In this document: piece after piece, positions 56,665 to 64,000 of the stretch
How positions within the stretch are numbered: the first letter of the stretch is position 1
How the letters are laid out: every line of letters begins with the position of its first letter
NCBI RefSeq assembly: GCF_901875635.1
Contig: NZ_CABFMN010000091.1
Span: 1 to 64,000 of the forward strand
From: Xylophilus ampelinus
GTDB lineage: Bacteria > Pseudomonadota > Gammaproteobacteria > Burkholderiales > Burkholderiaceae_C
Direction: 5' to 3'
DNA length: 64,000 bases
The notes under the pieces: model-generated
What the model saw: only the letters and a program-made list of their open reading frames with translations
The model's database searches: none
Told to the model about the DNA's origin: nothing
Program-made: the position numbers and the translations under genes

Positions 56665-57138
56665 ATGAACATCCCTCCCTCCCCCGCCTATCCCGTCACG
56701 CTCTACTACGACGCCAGTTGCCGCCTGTGCAGCGGTGAGATCCGCAACCTGAGGGCGCGCGATACCGCAGGCCGCCTCGCCTTCGTCGACTGCTCGCCCG
56801 AAGGTTTCACCGGCGGCCCGGCGCCGCGCGCTGCGCTGATGGAGGCGATCCACGCGGTCGACGCGGCGGGCCGCGTGTACACCGGCGTCGCCACCTTCCG
56901 CGTGGCCTACGCGGCGGTCGGCCTTCCGATGGTCAGCGCCCTGCTGGGCGTGCCAGGCGTCTCGCACGTCGCCGCGCGCGCCTACCCGGTGCTCGTGCGC
57001 CACCGCCATCGGCTGCCGGGCTGGCTCATCGAGCCCTTCCTCGAGCGCGCGGCACGGCGCGCGCTGCTGCGCAGCGCCGCCTGCCGCGACGGCGCCTGTG
57101 CCCTGCCCGACCGGGCGCACCGCGACGGAGGCCTCTGA
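56665..57138 (+). CDS. DUF393 (DCC family) thiol-disulphide oxidoreductase-like protein
   Basis: A 157-residue protein. The ATG at 56665 gives MNIPPSPAYPVTLYYDASCR; the C-x-x-C motif CRLC (residues about 19-22) after YYD is the DCC signature. Next come RARDTAGRLAFVDCS and an Ala-rich helical domain, RVYTGVATFRVAYAAVGLPM. Members are thought to have thioredoxin-like chemistry. It is first in a translationally coupled operon with SDR, DoxX-like and DUF2269 genes, the stop sharing a base with the SDR ATG. Confidence 0.82.
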   Translation: MNIPPSPAYPVTLYYDASCRLCSGEIRNLRARDTAGRLAFVDCSPEGFTGGPAPRAALMEAIHAVDAAGRVYTGVATFRVAYAAVGLPMVSALLGVPGVSHVAARAYPVLVRHRHRLPGWLIEPFLERAARRALLRSAACRDGACALPDRAHRDGGL

Positions 57139-58037
57139 TGCGCATCCTGCTGTGCGGCGCCAGCGGTTTCATCGGGCAGCAGATCGCCACGGCACTCCGC
57201 CAGGCCGGCCACACGGTGGTGGCACGCGGCCGCCGCAGCGTACCTGGGCTGGATTTCGTCCACGCCACCGCAGCCGCCGACTGGGCGCAGCATCTCGCGG
57301 GCGTCGATGCGGTCGTCAACGCGGCCGGCGTGCTGCGCGATTCGGCCCGCGCGCCGATCGAAGCCATCCATGCCACCGCGCCCATCGCGCTTTTCGAGGC
57401 CTGCGCCCAGGCCGGCGTGCGCCGCGTGGTGCAGGTCTCGGCCCTGGGCATCGAAGGCAACGACACCCGCTACGCGCAGACCAAGCGCGCTGCCGATGTG
57501 CGCCTGCTGCATCTGACGCAGACAGACCGGCTCGACGGCCTCGTGCTGCGGCCCAGCGTGGTCTTCGGTCTGGACGGTGCCAGCAGTCGGCTCTTTCACG
57601 CGCTTTCGCACCTGCCCTGGCTGCTGCTGCCCCGACCGGTGATGCAGGCGCGTGTGCAGCCGCTGGCGGTGGCCGAACTGGCCGAGGCGGTCGCGACGCT
57701 GGTCGCCATGCCGGAACGGCGCGGCCTCCTCGAGCTCGGCGGCCCGGAAGCACTGACCCTGGCCAATTTCATCGCCAGCCTCCGCACCCAGCGCGGCGAT
57801 CCCCCGGCACGCGTGCTGGCCTTGCCGGGCTGGGCCACGCGGCTGAGCGCACGCATCGGCGACCACCTGCCCGGATCGCCGTGGTGCCGCGAGACGCTCG
57901 CCCTGCTGGCCACCGACAACGTGGCGGCGCCGGCGACGCTGTCCGCCTTGCTGGGTCGCCCCGCCACGCCGCCCGGCGCGCTGCTCGCCACGCTGGCATC
58001 CACGCATCCGGCCCGCCCGCCGGTGACCGCGCAATGA
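57138..58037 (+). CDS. NAD(P)-binding SDR/epimerase-like protein
   Basis: A 299-residue extended SDR-type protein. The nucleotide motif is LLCGASGFIGQQIATALRQA. A YxxxK catalytic pair is present (RYAQTKR). The segments VVNAAGVLRDSARAPIEAIH and RPSVVFGLDGASSRLFHALS match epimerase/atypical SDR families. The C-terminal domain is variable. It overlaps the DoxX-like gene by 4 nt. The substrate is unknown; gene order places it in a redox or membrane-stress module. Confidence 0.85.
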   Translation: MRILLCGASGFIGQQIATALRQAGHTVVARGRRSVPGLDFVHATAAADWAQHLAGVDAVVNAAGVLRDSARAPIEAIHATAPIALFEACAQAGVRRVVQVSALGIEGNDTRYAQTKRAADVRLLHLTQTDRLDGLVLRPSVVFGLDGASSRLFHALSHLPWLLLPRPVMQARVQPLAVAELAEAVATLVAMPERRGLLELGGPEALTLANFIASLRTQRGDPPARVLALPGWATRLSARIGDHLPGSPWCRETLALLATDNVAAPATLSALLGRPATPPGALLATLASTHPARPPVTAQ

Positions 58038-58411
58038 CCGCCGCCGCCCGCCCGCTGCGGCTGAGCCTGGTGGCCGTGTGGCTGGGCACGGCGCTGGTCA
58101 GTGCCATCGAGGCCCGGGGACAGGGCGCCGCGCTGCTGCGCGCGGCCGGCATCACCGACGGCCCGACGCAGCAACTGCTGGTGTGGGGCGGCGTGGCCGC
58201 CGACGCGGCCGTGGGTCTGGCGTTGTGGCTGCGCCCGGGACGCGCGAGCTATGCCGCAGCGCTGGCTCTGATGGCGCTGATGACGGCCATCGCCACCGCT
58301 CTGCACCCCACCCTGTGGCTCGACCCGCTCGGTCCGCTGCTCAAGAACATTCCCATCGCCGCCCTGCTGTGGCACCTGCTGCGCGACGAGGCACCCAGGA
58401 GCGCCCCATGA
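58034..58411 (+). CDS. DoxX-like integral membrane protein
   Basis: A 125-residue membrane protein with about four hydrophobic helices: LRLSLVAVWLGTALVSAIEA, LLVWGGVAADAAVGLALWL, AAALALMALMTAIATAL and PLGPLLKNIPIAALLWHLL. The last helix with NIP is typical of DoxX-like proteins. These are quinone or thiol-linked membrane proteins in some bacteria. The ATG overlaps the SDR stop and its own stop overlaps the DUF2269 ATG. Confidence 0.8.
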   Translation: MTAAARPLRLSLVAVWLGTALVSAIEARGQGAALLRAAGITDGPTQQLLVWGGVAADAAVGLALWLRPGRASYAAALALMALMTAIATALHPTLWLDPLGPLLKNIPIAALLWHLLRDEAPRSAP

Positions 58412-58887
58412 ACACCTACCTGCTGCTCAAGACCCTGCACATCCTCTCCAGCGTGCTGCTGGTGGGCACCGGCTTCGGGTCGGCCTTCTACCTCTTCTTC
58501 GCCAACCGGAGTTCGGACGTGCGCGCACAGGCGGTCGTGAGCCGGCTGGTCGTGCGCGCCGACCTGTGGTTCACCACCCCAGCCGCCATCGTGCAGCCGG
58601 TGAGCGGCATCGCGCTGGCGCACATGGCGGGCTGGCCGCTCACCACGCCCTGGCTCGCGTTGTCGCTCGGGCTGTACGTGCTGGCCGGTGCGTGCTGGCT
58701 GCCGGTGCTGGGACTGCAGGTGCGCATGGCCCGCCTCGCGCAGCAGGCGGTCGACACCGGCGGCGCGCTGCCGGCCGAGTACCTGCGCCTGGCCCGCTGG
58801 TGGGAAGGGCTGGGCTACCCGGCCTTCGCCGCGATGCTCGCCGTGTACTGGCTCATGGTGAACAAGCCGGCGCTGTGGACGCAATGA
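58408..58887 (+). CDS. DUF2269 integral membrane protein
   Basis: A 159-residue four-helix membrane protein: LLLKTLHILSSVLLVGTGFG at the start with an HIL motif, WFTTPAAIVQPVSGIALAHM in the second helix, WLALSLGLYVLAGACWLPVL in the third and YPAFAAMLAVYWLMVNKPAL in the last. DUF2269 proteins commonly sit beside DoxX-like and SDR genes. It is the last gene of the operon; cysE follows convergently after 67 bp. The function is unknown. Confidence 0.85.
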   Translation: MNTYLLLKTLHILSSVLLVGTGFGSAFYLFFANRSSDVRAQAVVSRLVVRADLWFTTPAAIVQPVSGIALAHMAGWPLTTPWLALSLGLYVLAGACWLPVLGLQVRMARLAQQAVDTGGALPAEYLRLARWWEGLGYPAFAAMLAVYWLMVNKPALWTQ

Positions 58888-58954
58888 ACGCGTGGCTCGA
58901 TTGGAGGTCGACCGACGGCGCGCCAGCTGCACGGGCGCGCGGCCGGCGCGCGCC

Positions 58955-59752
58955 TTACTTGCCCACGAGCTGCGTGAGCCTGTCCGCCTCGAAGCCCGTC
59001 TCGCGCGCGGCGTCGGCCGGCACGCAGTCGCCGCGCGGAACGCGGGCGCGCTCCGACAGCGACTCGATGGCCTGCCACAGCAGCGCGATCTGCTGCTCCT
59101 GGTTGGCGGCGTTGTCGATCAGGCCGCGCATGGCCTGGCTCAGCGGGTCGTCGTCGGGCGTGATGCCGTAGGCCGAGAAGCGCGGGGCGGCCATCGCGGC
59201 GTCGCCTGCGTGCGCGGCATCGCCTTTCGCATCCACTTTCGGCAGGATGATCCGCGCCGGGATGCCCACCGCCGTCGCGCCCGCGGGCACCGGCTTGATG
59301 ACCACCGCGTTGGAGCCGATCTTGGCCCCGTCGCCCACGGTGAAGCCGCCCAGCACCTTGGCGCCCGCGCTCACCACCACGTCGCGGCCCAGCGTCGGGT
59401 GCCGCTTGGTGCCCTTGTAGAGCGAGGTGCCGCCCAGGGTCACGCCCTGGTAGATGGTGCAGCCGTCGCCGATCTCGGCCGTCTCGCCCACCACCACGCC
59501 CATGGCGTGGTCGAAGAAGACGCGCTCGCCCACCTTGGCGCCGGGGTGGATCTCGATGCCCGTGAGCCAGCGCGAGACCTGCGAGATCGCGCGGCCCACC
59601 CAGCGCAGCCTGTGCGTCCAGCACCAGTGCGCCGCCCGGTGCAGGACCACCGCATGCAGGCCGGGATAGAGCGTGAGCACCTCCCAGGCGCTGCGTGCAG
59701 CCGGGTCCCGCTCGAGGATGCAGCGGATGTCGGAGCGCAGGCGGCTGAACAT
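58955..59752 (-). CDS. cysE: Serine O-acetyltransferase
   Basis: A 265-residue enzyme acetylating L-serine with acetyl-CoA, the first step of cysteine synthesis. The start [20 protein letters not shown] is typical of betaproteobacterial CysE. The left-handed beta-helix region has [40 protein letters not shown] and [20 protein letters not shown], with the catalytic His in the FFDHAMG loop. An extra C-terminal part of about 70 residues is present in this lineage. The upstream trmJ gene may share its promoter region. Confidence 0.93.
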   Translation of the reverse strand: MFSRLRSDIRCILERDPAARSAWEVLTLYPGLHAVVLHRAAHWCWTHRLRWVGRAISQVSRWLTGIEIHPGAKVGERVFFDHAMGVVVGETAEIGDGCTIYQGVTLGGTSLYKGTKRHPTLGRDVVVSAGAKVLGGFTVGDGAKIGSNAVVIKPVPAGATAVGIPARIILPKVDAKGDAAHAGDAAMAAPRFSAYGITPDDDPLSQAMRGLIDNAANQEQQIALLWQAIESLSERARVPRGDCVPADAARETGFEADRLTQLVGK

Positions 59753-59862
59753 GATGGATGTTCTGGCGATGAGCAAATGGGCTGGCGAGTCTAAGGGCGG
59801 GTCCGCGGGCCCATGGGCCGCCTGTGCGGGAGACCTTGCTGGCGGTGCGCCCGTTCTGCGCT

Positions 59863-60585
59863 TCAGCGCCGACGCGTGTCCGCCATCGCCTTGGCGATGC
59901 CGCGCAGGATGTGGATCTCTTCCGGCGTCGGCTGCGCCCGGTTGAACAACTGCGTGAGCCGCGGCATGAGCTTCTTGGGTGCGGCCGGGTCGAGGAAGCC
60001 GATCTCGACCAGAGAGCGCTCCCAGTGCTCGAGCATGCCGGCCAGCGCCGCGGCGTCCGCCGCCTGCGGCTGGGGCGTCGCGTCCTTCACCTCGACGCCG
60101 CCCAGCGCCTGGCGCCACTCGTAGGCGATCAGCTGGATCGCCGCGCCGAGGTTGAGCGAGCCGAAGGCCGGATCGGTGGGAATCGACAGGGCGACGTGGC
60201 AGCGGTACACGTCCTCGTTGCGCATGCCGAAGCGTTCCGAGCCGAAGAGCAGCCCCACATGCTGCGGCATGCCGGCCGCCACCAGCGATTCGAAATGCGG
60301 CCGCGGCGCGCGCGTGGGCGGGCCGAAGTCGCGCGGCACCATCGCGGTGGCGCACAGGTGCGTGAGACCGTCCAGCGCCTCGTCCAGCGTGTCCACGATG
60401 CGGGCCTTCTCCAGCACGTCGAGGGCGCCGCTGGCGCGCTGGATCGTCTCCTCGCGCCGCAGCACGTTGGGCCAGCGCGGCGCCACCAGCACGAGATCGT
60501 CGAAGCCCATGGTGCGCATCGCGCGCGCGGCCGCGCCCACGTTGCCTGCGTGGCTGGTCTGGATCAGGATGAAGCGGGTGCGCAT
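59863..60585 (-). CDS. trmJ: tRNA (cytidine/uridine-2'-O-)-methyltransferase TrmJ
   Basis: A 240-residue SPOUT-class methyltransferase modifying position 32 of tRNA. Conserved blocks are [40 protein letters not shown] and [20 protein letters not shown], the last forming the SAM-binding knot. The start at 60585 gives [10 protein letters not shown]. It is divergent from suhB, a common arrangement in Burkholderiales. Confidence 0.92.
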   Translation of the reverse strand: MRTRFILIQTSHAGNVGAAARAMRTMGFDDLVLVAPRWPNVLRREETIQRASGALDVLEKARIVDTLDEALDGLTHLCATAMVPRDFGPPTRAPRPHFESLVAAGMPQHVGLLFGSERFGMRNEDVYRCHVALSIPTDPAFGSLNLGAAIQLIAYEWRQALGGVEVKDATPQPQAADAAALAGMLEHWERSLVEIGFLDPAAPKKLMPRLTQLFNRAQPTPEEIHILRGIAKAMADTRRR

Positions 60586-60738
60586 GAATGGGCGGGCGGT
60601 GCACCGGGGCGGGCCGAGAGCCGAGCCGGTAAAATCGCGGATTCTCGCCGCCCGCATCGCCGGCCCGGCGCGCCTGCTCTTCCAGCCAGTCCACGAACCA
60701 GTGCCACCCGCGGCGCGGTTCCGCCCACTCGAAAATCC

Positions 60739-61794
60739 ATGTCGTCCAACCTGCACCCCATGCTCAACGTGGCCATCAAGGCCGCACGCGCCGCCGGCGC
60801 CATCATCAACCGCGCGGCGCTCGACGTCGAAGCCGTGCGCGTGTCGCAAAAGCAGGTGAACGACTTCGTGACCGAGGTGGACCACGCGAGCGAGGCCGCG
60901 ATCATCGAGACGCTGCTCACCGCCTACCCCGGCCACGGCATCCTGGCCGAGGAATCGGGCACCGAGCGCGGCGCCAAGGATTCCGAATTCGTCTGGATCA
61001 TCGATCCGCTGGACGGCACCACCAACTTCATCCACGGCTTTCCGGTCTACTGCGTGTCGATCGCGCTCGCGGTGCGCGGCAAGGTCGAGCAGGCCGTGGT
61101 GTACGACCCCACGCGCAACGACCTCTTCACCGCCTCGCGCGGGCGCGGCGCCTTCCTCAACGAGCGGCGCATCCGCGTGTCCAAGCGCACGCGGCTGGAG
61201 GAGAGCCTGATCTCCACCGGCTTCCCCTTCCGCGCGGGCGACAACTTCAAGCAGTACCTGGCCATGATGGCCGACCTGATGCCGCGCGCGGCCGGCCTGC
61301 GCCGCCCCGGCGCGGCCGCACTGGACCTGGCCTACGTCGCCGCCGGCTTCGCCGAGGCCTTCTTCGAGTCCGGCCTGAGTCCCTGGGACGTGGCCGCAGG
61401 CTCGCTGCTCGTGACGGAGGCCGGTGGCCTCATCAGCAACTTCACCGGCGAGGGCGAGTACCTCGACCAGCGAGAGGTGCTGGCCGGCGCACCGCGCATC
61501 TACGGCCAGCTGGTGCCCATCCTCTCCAAGTACAGCAAGTTCGCCGGCGTCGACGCCAAGCTCGCCGCCAGCGAACGCATCCGCGCGACCGACCCGACGC
61601 GCCAGACGGCCGGCGGCGGCGACGATGTCTACGCGCGCTCCACGGTCGAGCTGAGCCAGCCGACGCCCGAAGCGCAGGCAGCGCCCGCACCCGCGTCGGC
61701 TCCGGCGCCCGCGCGCAAGATGATCCGCGCCAAGCGCCCGGCCGAAACCCCCGCCGCCGGCGGCGACACCGCCCCCGGCACCGCCAGCGAGTGA
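60739..61794 (+). CDS. suhB: Inositol-1-monophosphatase family protein SuhB with C-terminal extension
   Basis: A 351-residue phosphatase-fold protein. Metal-binding motifs are [27 protein letters not shown] and [20 protein letters not shown]. In E. coli SuhB also acts as an rRNA transcription antitermination and maturation factor. The catalytic fold ends near residue 265; the remaining 85 or so residues are a Pro/Ala-rich low-complexity tail ending in a Lys/Arg-containing stretch, absent from short SuhB proteins. Its end overlaps the next gene's start. Confidence 0.93.
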   Translation: MSSNLHPMLNVAIKAARAAGAIINRAALDVEAVRVSQKQVNDFVTEVDHASEAAIIETLLTAYPGHGILAEESGTERGAKDSEFVWIIDPLDGTTNFIHGFPVYCVSIALAVRGKVEQAVVYDPTRNDLFTASRGRGAFLNERRIRVSKRTRLEESLISTGFPFRAGDNFKQYLAMMADLMPRAAGLRRPGAAALDLAYVAAGFAEAFFESGLSPWDVAAGSLLVTEAGGLISNFTGEGEYLDQREVLAGAPRIYGQLVPILSKYSKFAGVDAKLAASERIRATDPTRQTAGGGDDVYARSTVELSQPTPEAQAAPAPASAPAPARKMIRAKRPAETPAAGGDTAPGTASE

Positions 61795-64000
61795 TCGCCA
61801 GCGGCCCGCTCAGCCACCTCTCGCAGCGCACGCGTTCGGCGCTGCGCATGCTGCTGAGCGCCGATGTGGCCTGCGGCCTGTCGGTCGCGCTGGGCCTGCT
61901 GCTGATCTCGGGCGGCGTGCACCTGTGGCTGGGCGCGCTGGCCGGCGCCTCGGCCGCCACCGGCGTGATCGTCGCCAGCCCGCCCGACCGGCCCGGCCCG
62001 CGCCGCGGCAAGCTGCGGCAGATGCTGCCGGCGCCGCTGCTGGGCCTGCCCCTCTTCTTCGCGGTGCAGATGCTGCACCACGCGCCGTGGCGACTGGGCC
62101 TGCTGCTGGTGCCCGCCACCTTCCTCGCCTTCCTGGCCATGGCCTGGGGCAAGCGCGGCATCCCGATCGCCATCGCGGTGATGCTCGCCATGGTGTTCTC
62201 GCTCGCCACGCCGCCGCCCGAGGGCCTGCACCAGGCGCTGGTGCGCACGCTGCACATGGCGTTGGGCGCGGGCCTGTACGTGGTCTACGCCACGCTGGCC
62301 AACCTCGCGCTGAATGCGCGTTACCGCGTGCAGATGATGGCCGACCTGCTGCTGTCGGTGTCGGCGCTGATGCGCACGCAGGCGCGCCAGTTCCGCGCGC
62401 CCGACGCGTCCGACGACGTGCGCGAGATCGCCGCTCCGCTGCTGGGCCAGCTGCTGCGCGAGCAGGCCGCCCTGGCCGACCAGTTGCAGTCCACGCGCGA
62501 CCTGGTGCTGGAGTCGCCGCGCACCGAACGGCGCCAGCGCCTGGCCGGCATGCTGATGACCGTGCTCGAGATGCGCGACCACCTGCTGGCCAGCGAGCTC
62601 GACCTCGAATCGCTGCGCAGCCACCCGCGCCATGCGCCGGCGCTCAAGGCGATCCGCGGCGTGCTCGAGGCGGTGGCCGACGACGTCGAGCACCTGGCCG
62701 ACGCGCTGTTCCTGTTCCGCCGGCCGGCCGCTATCGTCGATCGCCGCCCCGAGCTGGCCGCCATCCGTTCGCAGCACGAAGAGGCGCACGAGGAAAGCAA
62801 CCGCGCCGGCCCGTCGGCCGCCATGCTGGCGCGCGGCCTGGCCAGCCGCCTGGGCCACCTCAACGACGAAGCAGTGCGCCTCGCGGGCCTGGCGCGTGGC
62901 GAGGTGGCGCCCGACCTGGCCGTGGTACGCGCCAACTGGCAGATGTTCGTCAGTCCCACCGACTGGTCGATCCGCCCCTTCCTCGCGCTGTGGCGCTGGG
63001 ACGCGCCACCGCTGCGCCATGCCATCCGCGCCGCGCTGGCGCTGGCCGCGGGCTACCTGGTCGCCGTGGCGATGCCCTGGGGCTCGCACGACTACTGGAT
63101 CCTGCTGACCATCGTGGTCGTGCTTCGCGGCAGCCTGGCGCAGACGCTGGAACGGCGCAACCAGCGCGTGGCCGGCACGCTGTTCGGCTGCGTGCTGGCG
63201 GTGGGGCTGCTGTCCTCGCACCCCGGCCCGCTGGAGCTGCTCATCGTCATGACACTGGCGCAGGCCGTGGCACACGGCTTCGCGGTGCGCAAGTACACGG
63301 TGACGGCCGTCGGCGCCACGGTGCTGGGGCTGGTGCAGGCCCACATGCTCTTCGCCGGCGCGAGCCCGACCTTCGCGCTGTTCGAGCGCATCGGCGACAC
63401 GCTCATCGGCGCCTCGCTCGCCTGGGCCTTCTGCTACGTGCTGCCGTCGTGGGAGCGCACGCAGATCCCGGCGCTGGTTACGCGCACGCTGGCCGCGCAG
63501 GCGCGCCACGCCAAGCTCGCACTCGCACTGGGCCAACTGCACTCGGTCGACACCACCCCCGAACTCGAATGGCGCCTGGCGCGTCGCGAGGCCTTCGACA
63601 GCCTGTCGGCGCTGGTGCAGGCCACGCAGCGCTCGCTGTCCGAACCGCGCGCCGTGCGCCCGCCGCTGGAACCTCTGCAGCGACTGCAGGCTCACAGCTA
63701 CCAGTTGCTGGCGCAGCTCAGTTCCGTGAAATCGATGCTGGTGCTGCGGCGCGACCGGCTCACGCCCGCCGCCATCGAGGCCCCTCTCGCGCGGGCCGCC
63801 GCCCGCATCGAGGCGGTGATCGGCGCGGCCGCCGCCGGCCGCATGTCGGACGTCGACGACACGGTGGCGCCGCCCTCGCTCCCGGCCGGGCCGATCCCCC
63901 TGCCCGATCCTTTCGACAACGACATCAGCCCCTGGCTGCTGCGCCGCCTCGACCTGGCCATCGGCCTGGCGACGCAGCTGCAGGCCGACGCGGCACGCAT
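61791..64000 (+). CDS. FUSC/YccS-like inner-membrane transporter, 3' end missing
   Basis: The gene runs off the right edge after about 736 codons. A GTG at 61791 overlaps the suhB stop and opens [20 protein letters not shown]. An N-terminal membrane block (helices from [40 protein letters not shown]) is followed by a cytosolic helical region and a second membrane block ([53 protein letters not shown]), the duplicated layout of FUSC-type proteins such as YccS and aromatic acid exporters. The substrate is unknown. Confidence 0.85.
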   Translation, partial: MIASGPLSHLSQRTRSALRMLLSADVACGLSVALGLLLISGGVHLWLGALAGASAATGVIVASPPDRPGPRRGKLRQMLPAPLLGLPLFFAVQMLHHAPWRLGLLLVPATFLAFLAMAWGKRGIPIAIAVMLAMVFSLATPPPEGLHQALVRTLHMALGAGLYVVYATLANLALNARYRVQMMADLLLSVSALMRTQARQFRAPDASDDVREIAAPLLGQLLREQAALADQLQSTRDLVLESPRTERRQRLAGMLMTVLEMRDHLLASELDLESLRSHPRHAPALKAIRGVLEAVADDVEHLADALFLFRRPAAIVDRRPELAAIRSQHEEAHEESNRAGPSAAMLARGLASRLGHLNDEAVRLAGLARGEVAPDLAVVRANWQMFVSPTDWSIRPFLALWRWDAPPLRHAIRAALALAAGYLVAVAMPWGSHDYWILLTIVVVLRGSLAQTLERRNQRVAGTLFGCVLAVGLLSSHPGPLELLIVMTLAQAVAHGFAVRKYTVTAVGATVLGLVQAHMLFAGASPTFALFERIGDTLIGASLAWAFCYVLPSWERTQIPALVTRTLAAQARHAKLALALGQLHSVDTTPELEWRLARREAFDSLSALVQATQRSLSEPRAVRPPLEPLQRLQAHSYQLLAQLSSVKSMLVLRRDRLTPAAIEAPLARAAARIEAVIGAAAAGRMSDVDDTVAPPSLPAGPIPLPDPFDNDISPWLLRRLDLAIGLATQLQADAAR

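Overview
The window is a GC-rich, densely packed stretch of a betaproteobacterial chromosome. Gene families, gene order and intergenic repeats point to Burkholderiales, most likely Comamonadaceae (a Variovorax/Acidovorax-like genus); this placement is inferred from memory of gene content. No rRNA, tRNA, transposase, integrase or CRISPR array was seen.

Layout. (1) 1-9.9 kb: flagellar rod, hook and ring operon, flgB (partial) through flgL, all on + and often overlapping. (2) 9.95-17.2 kb: three EAL-HDOD-type proteins with degenerate EAL parts around a 1054-residue membrane PAS-GGDEF-EAL enzyme, a likely c-di-GMP and motility signalling neighbourhood. (3) 17.5-23.5 kb: psd, a small winged-helix regulator, an FKBP isomerase and grpE-dnaK-dnaJ with strong terminators. 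(4) 23.5-29 kb: a 0.7-kb gene-free leader with a sigma54-type promoter, then prkA-yeaH-spoVR. (5) 29-34 kb, minus strand: a small hypothetical gene, tag, an enolase-superfamily dehydratase, an OGT/SPINDLY-like TPR glycosyltransferase and aroQ. (6) 34-38.5 kb: formaldehyde detoxification (frmR, frmA, an Asp-nucleophile hydrolase, fghA), a GNAT and an RNase D-like exonuclease. (7) 38.5-47.1 kb, minus strand: an orphan type VI secretion cargo cassette in the order vgrG, DUF6484, DUF2169, a pseudo-ketosynthase, a PAAR-like/HH-nuclease effector, a propeller-like protein and a TIGR02270 HEAT-type protein. (8) gnd, then a four-gene overlapping operon DUF3348-DUF802-OmpA/MotB-like-DUF2894, which looks like an uncharacterised MotAB/ZorAB-type ion-driven stator. 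(9) 53.5-64 kb: VOC, DM13 and TfoX genes; an SOS-boxed PA0069-type radical SAM gene divergent from a GbsR-type regulator; that regulator's probable target operon (DCC thiol protein, SDR, DoxX-like, DUF2269); then cysE, trmJ, suhB and a truncated FUSC transporter.

The most interesting items are the DUF802/OmpA stator operon with its two cytosolic partners, the palindrome shared by the GbsR gene and the DCC-SDR-DoxX-DUF2269 operon next to a near-perfect LexA box, the T6SS cassette with a ketosynthase fold lacking its catalytic cysteine, and a family of five related two-hairpin intergenic elements scattered through the window.
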